6,778 nucleotides of DNA from Candidatus Aegiribacteria sp. (GTDB lineage Bacteria > Fermentibacterota > Fermentibacteria > Fermentibacterales > JCC-6). Shown here piece by piece: positions 6,550-6,778 of the stretch. Each line of letters opens with the position of its first letter. Position 1 is the first letter of the stretch. The DNA lies in contig JAUVUL010000098.1 in the NCBI GenBank assembly GCA_030600975.1, positions 1-6,778 on the forward strand, in the 5' to 3' direction. Under the pieces are notes generated by a model that was given only the letters and a program-made list of their open reading frames with translations, searched no databases and was not told where the DNA came from. The translations under genes were made by a program, and so were the position numbers.

Positions 6550-6778
6550 ATGGCTAAAGAGAAAAAATGTTCCTTCTGCGGAAGGCCGATCGGTGAGGTC
6601 AAACAGCTGATTCAGGGCCCCGGAGTGCATATCTGCGATGAGTGCATAAGGTACTGCGGTGAGCTTGTTGATTTTGAAGGTGATCATCAGCTCGAAATGC
6701 CTGAACTGGTTCAGGATGAGCTTCCCATACCATCGGAGATCAAGGCTCTGCTGGATGAGTACGTTGTCGGTCAGGAGC
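6550..6778 (+). CDS. clpX: ClpX, AAA+ unfoldase, N-terminal part only, cut by the window end (right-arm copy)
   Basis: ClpX is the hexameric AAA+ ATPase that unfolds tagged substrates and threads them into ClpP. Only the first 76 codons are present. They contain the zinc-binding domain with four cysteines (CSFC at residues 7-10, CDEC at 29-32), which dimerises and binds substrates and adaptors. The linker leads to [16 protein letters not shown], which opens the AAA+ module in this family. The Walker A and B motifs would lie beyond the end. ATG 6550 is preceded by GGAG at 6540-6543. The frame is open where the sequence stops, so the gene is incomplete only because the window ends. Confidence 0.96.
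   Translation, partial: MAKEKKCSFCGRPIGEVKQLIQGPGVHICDECIRYCGELVDFEGDHQLEMPELVQDELPIPSEIKALLDEYVVGQE

Larger units (their letters stand above)
1..6778. repeat. Perfect full-window inverted repeat (two 3389-bp arms, no spacer)
   Basis: The first bases (GCTCCTGACCGACAACGTAC) are the reverse complement of the last bases. All coding frames occur in mirrored pairs whose coordinates sum to 6779, with identical proteins. The intergenic region, the tRNA and the centre also mirror exactly wherever I compared them. The axis falls between 3389 and 3390, in the middle of GTTAAC. Both outer ends stop mid-codon in clpX. A spacer-free palindrome with arms this long would be very unstable in a bacterial chromosome because SbcCD cleaves hairpins. 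It would also destroy pal. I infer a self-complementary contig or fold-back chimera of a single-copy locus. A real duplication or a hairpin-ended linear molecule is formally possible but poorly supported. Confidence 0.97.

Noticed and set aside
1..6778. Composite transposon, or real duplication giving two clpP and two tig paralogues
   Set aside because: There is no transposase, terminal repeat or target-site duplication, and the arms show no divergence and no spacer.

Overview
The window is one perfect palindrome. Bases 1-3389 are the exact reverse complement of bases 3390-6778, with no spacer, so every position x pairs with 6779-x. The axis lies inside GTTAAC (3387-3392). It therefore holds only about 3.39 kb of unique sequence, present twice head to head. 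Both outer ends stop at the same base inside clpX, and the axis cuts pal inside its coding region. The simplest reading is an assembly or library fold-back product of a single chromosomal locus. A real 6.8 kb palindrome through housekeeping genes is much less likely.

The unique locus is easiest to read on the right arm (+ strand). It runs: truncated pal (peptidoglycan-associated OmpA-type lipoprotein, 3391-3759), cpoB/ybgF (3762-4439), an intergenic stretch with a sigma70-like promoter (4523-4551), tRNA-Leu(UAG) (4577-4662), tig in two overlapping reading frames (4691-4972 and about 4944-5951), clpP (5951-6538), and the 5' end of clpX (6550-6778). The left arm carries the same genes in mirror image on the - strand.

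Two functional units meet here. Pal and CpoB belong to the Tol-Pal cell-envelope system, and pal-cpoB would normally follow tolB. The second unit is a proteostasis operon: trigger factor (ribosome-bound chaperone), ClpP (protease) and ClpX (unfoldase). It is probably transcribed together with the tRNA-Leu gene 28 bp upstream of tig.

Pal and CpoB indicate a diderm (Gram-negative) bacterium of medium GC content. I cannot assign a phylum with confidence. A deltaproteobacterium-like or FCB-type candidate lineage would fit, but this is only a guess.

Three points are biologically interesting beyond the palindrome. ClpP has Asn at the catalytic Asp position (Ser99-His124-Asn173). The trigger factor frame is broken near residue 85, where a strong Shine-Dalgarno sequence and a TTG codon sit at the break. 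Two interlocking inverted repeats overlap the tRNA promoter. I see no mobile element, CRISPR array, phage gene or novel defence system.
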